The notes under the pieces are model-generated. The model searched no databases, had not been told where the DNA came from, and saw only the letters and a list, made by a program, of their open reading frames with translations. A stretch of 33,033 nucleotides of DNA from Phycisphaerales bacterium UBA7812 (GTDB lineage: Bacteria > Planctomycetota > Phycisphaerae > Phycisphaerales > UBA1924), in NCBI GenBank assembly GCA_002480345.1, contig DLBY01000120.1, positions 1-33,033 on the forward strand, written 5' to 3'. The translations under genes and the position numbers were made by a program. Each line of letters opens with the position of its first letter. Position 1 is the stretch's first letter. This document shows, piece after piece, positions 31,180 through 33,033 of the stretch.

Positions 31180-32424
31180 TCAGTCACGCTGCGCGAGGAA
31201 CCGATCGACGAACGCGCTGACATCGTGCGTATCGATCGATCCGAACGGTTGTGCGAGGTCCGCCCGCGGGTCCGCGTCGAGATAGAGCCGTACGAACGCC
31301 GCGAGATCGCTCAGGTCGAGCACGCCGAACCGCGCCTCGTAGTCGATCGCGGCCCTCTCGACGGACGCGAGACGCAGGCCTTCGGAGGCACGGACGCTCG
31401 ATGTTCCGTAGAACTCGATGCGGTCCGCGTTAAACAGGTCCTCCTCTTCGTAGTCCGTGAAATGCGGCGCGATGTAGTCGTATGTTGAGGAGCCCATGAA
31501 GAGGCGAACGCTCCTGCACCCTGGACGATCATCGATATAGCAGCTCTCGCTGTTCTCTGAGCACCACTCGCGCATCCCACCCGCACAATCGAGCAAGCCC
31601 CAGGGGCTGCGCTGGTCGGGGAACGACCCGACCGCCAACGGGAACGGGTCGGCCGCGAAACTCGGGCCCGCGTTCCGCTCGCCCCCATCTTCAGGAAGCA
31701 AGCCCCCGACCAGCCGGCGACTCGACCGATTCGGGTACGTCCAGTAGCCCTCCCGCCCCGGCCCGTACCGATCCGGGTCGTAGTGCGCCGCCTTGATCCA
31801 CTCGTCACGCGTCGGCATCCAGAACAGCGACCCCGGCGCCGGCTCGATCTGGTGGAACGCGCGGCGGCCGTCGAAAACGAAGGTCGTCGTGTCGTAGACC
31901 CCAGACTCGAACGCCCACTCCGCCTCGACCTTCCCGTTGTGCAACCAGTTGCAGTACCGCGCCGCGTACTCCCACGACATATCCGCGGGCTCGTCGGGGT
32001 GCGCCCACGACACGAGGCGGGGCTCTCCGAAGGGCGTCTGGATCCGATCCCCCGTCAGCCCGGCCTCGCCGACGAAGTTGCCCGTGCGTGCGATGTAGAA
32101 CGGCATGTACGCCGCGACGAACTCCATCCACTCGCCGAGCGACACCTCCGTGATTCGGATGCGGTAGACATACCCAACCGCGCCGTACTCGGGGAAGGGC
32201 TCACCGTCGTCGAGGAGCCACGCGGCGCGCAGCACTTCGTTCGGGAGCGTCGCGCGATTCCCGGGATCCCCGATCGTCGCCCACTCGAAGCCGTAGTCGG
32301 GGAGCACGCCCGACTCTGCGGTGAGGACCGCACCGAGGAAAGAGCCGAGCCAGGCCGCGGCGACAACTGCACGAGTGCCTGCTGCTGCAGTTCGGGACAT
32401 GGTCATTAAGAGAGTTTGCCGCAC
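31180..32424 (-). CDS. Formylglycine-generating-enzyme (SUMF1)-like exported protein with a degenerate dockerin module
   Basis: The frame starts at GTG 32424 (TACCAT five bases upstream) or at ATG 32406 or 32400; none has a ribosome site. Up to 414 residues. A signal peptide (TRAVVAAAWLGSFLGAVLTA) precedes an FGE-sulfatase-type fold: EWATIGDPGN near the start, YRIRITEVSLGEWMEFVAAY (the usual K/R-x-E-V-T segment), YCNWLHNGKVEAEWAF, FWMPTRDEWIKAAHYDP (the L-P-T-E-A-E-W equivalent), and PFPLAVGSFPDQRSPWGLLDCAGGMREWCSE (the P-V-G...N-x-W-G-L-x-D-M-x-G-N-V-W-E-W equivalent). Many planctomycete members are not true FGEs. The C-terminal 49 residues (31183-31329) repeat the dockerin pattern FGVLDLSDLAAFVRLYLDAD but lack the leading Cys-Asn and the final Gly-Cys-Pro. 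It lies 3 bases from the convergent peptidase stop. Confidence 0.8.
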   Translation of the reverse strand: MRQTLLMTMSRTAAAGTRAVVAAAWLGSFLGAVLTAESGVLPDYGFEWATIGDPGNRATLPNEVLRAAWLLDDGEPFPEYGAVGYVYRIRITEVSLGEWMEFVAAYMPFYIARTGNFVGEAGLTGDRIQTPFGEPRLVSWAHPDEPADMSWEYAARYCNWLHNGKVEAEWAFESGVYDTTTFVFDGRRAFHQIEPAPGSLFWMPTRDEWIKAAHYDPDRYGPGREGYWTYPNRSSRRLVGGLLPEDGGERNAGPSFAADPFPLAVGSFPDQRSPWGLLDCAGGMREWCSENSESCYIDDRPGCRSVRLFMGSSTYDYIAPHFTDYEEEDLFNADRIEFYGTSSVRASEGLRLASVERAAIDYEARFGVLDLSDLAAFVRLYLDADPRADLAQPFGSIDTHDVSAFVDRFLAQRD

Positions 32425-32429
32425 AGCGA

Positions 32430-32435
32430 ATGGTA
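32430..32435 (-). promoter_or_regulatory. -10-like element of the SUMF1-like gene
   Basis: TACCAT on the minus strand ends five bases before GTG 32424. It lies just after the rRNA terminator, so the gene has its own promoter rather than rRNA read-through. No -35 was recognised. Confidence 0.35.
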
Positions 32436-32472
32436 TTTGCGGGAATCACGGCCTGGTCTGTCGCCGGCATTC

Positions 32473-32505
32473 AAAAACGACAACCGCCCACCTTGCGGTG
32501 GGCGG
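32473..32505 (-). terminator. Intrinsic terminator of the 16S rRNA transcription unit
   Basis: On the minus strand a perfect 9-bp stem, CCGCCCACC / GGTGGGCGG (32484-32505), closes a GCAA tetraloop of GNRA type. It is followed by TTGTCG and five T (32473-32477). It is the clearest intrinsic terminator in the window and lies about 228 bases past the 16S 3' end. Confidence 0.85.

Positions 32506-33033
<528 letters not shown>

Overview
The window looks like a chromosomal segment of a high-GC planctomycete, most likely of the Phycisphaerae/Phycisphaerales lineage. This is inferred from three things. Several secreted proteins end in a compact dockerin-like module closing with Gly-Cys-Pro, which I recall as typical of Phycisphaerales. 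The 16S rRNA gene appears unlinked from 23S, as is common in planctomycetes. The window also encodes a futalosine-pathway menaquinone enzyme (MqnD) and FloA/NfeD membrane proteins. No phage, insertion sequence, CRISPR array or tRNA was seen.

Layout. Positions 1-4400 hold the 3' end of a secreted-type gene, two dockerin-module proteins, 4-hydroxyphenylpyruvate dioxygenase and a small unknown gene. An S33-type peptidase (4429-5868, minus) and mutS (5913-8708, plus) diverge from only 44 bp. mqnD follows mutS behind an unusually structured 199-bp intergenic region, then a Nudix hydrolase. A membrane-microdomain operon (10601-14597) encodes a long NfeD with a ClpP-like protease domain, a short NfeD, a stand-alone copy of the FloA N-terminus and full-length FloA.

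On the minus strand, 18403-14664 is an overlapping operon of membrane glycosyltransferase, ExbD, a TonB-like protein and an unknown exported protein. It has no ExbB. nnrE and a bifunctional-nuclease gene face an orphan MshEN-domain protein, a candidate c-di-GMP receptor. A tightly overlapped minus operon (23515-20597) encodes a small coiled-coil protein, dUTPase, a sulfotransferase and MnmE, and diverges from ruvA, manC and ruvX. The right end has a HAF-repeat dockerin protein, a LolA-like protein with a large TPR/gluzincin protein, a formylglycine-generating-enzyme-like protein, and the 3' end of a 16S rRNA gene on the minus strand with its own terminator.

Two cross-cutting patterns stand out. 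First, many transcription-unit first genes lack a Shine-Dalgarno sequence and instead have a TANNNT -10-like hexamer 5-8 nt before the start codon, suggesting leaderless mRNAs. Operon-internal genes and some others have ordinary GGAG-type sites, and the 16S 3' end carries a normal anti-SD. Second, four otherwise unrelated exported proteins within 33 kb share the C-terminal dockerin-like module, one of them in degenerate form.

All assignments are from reading motifs by eye; no database search was possible.
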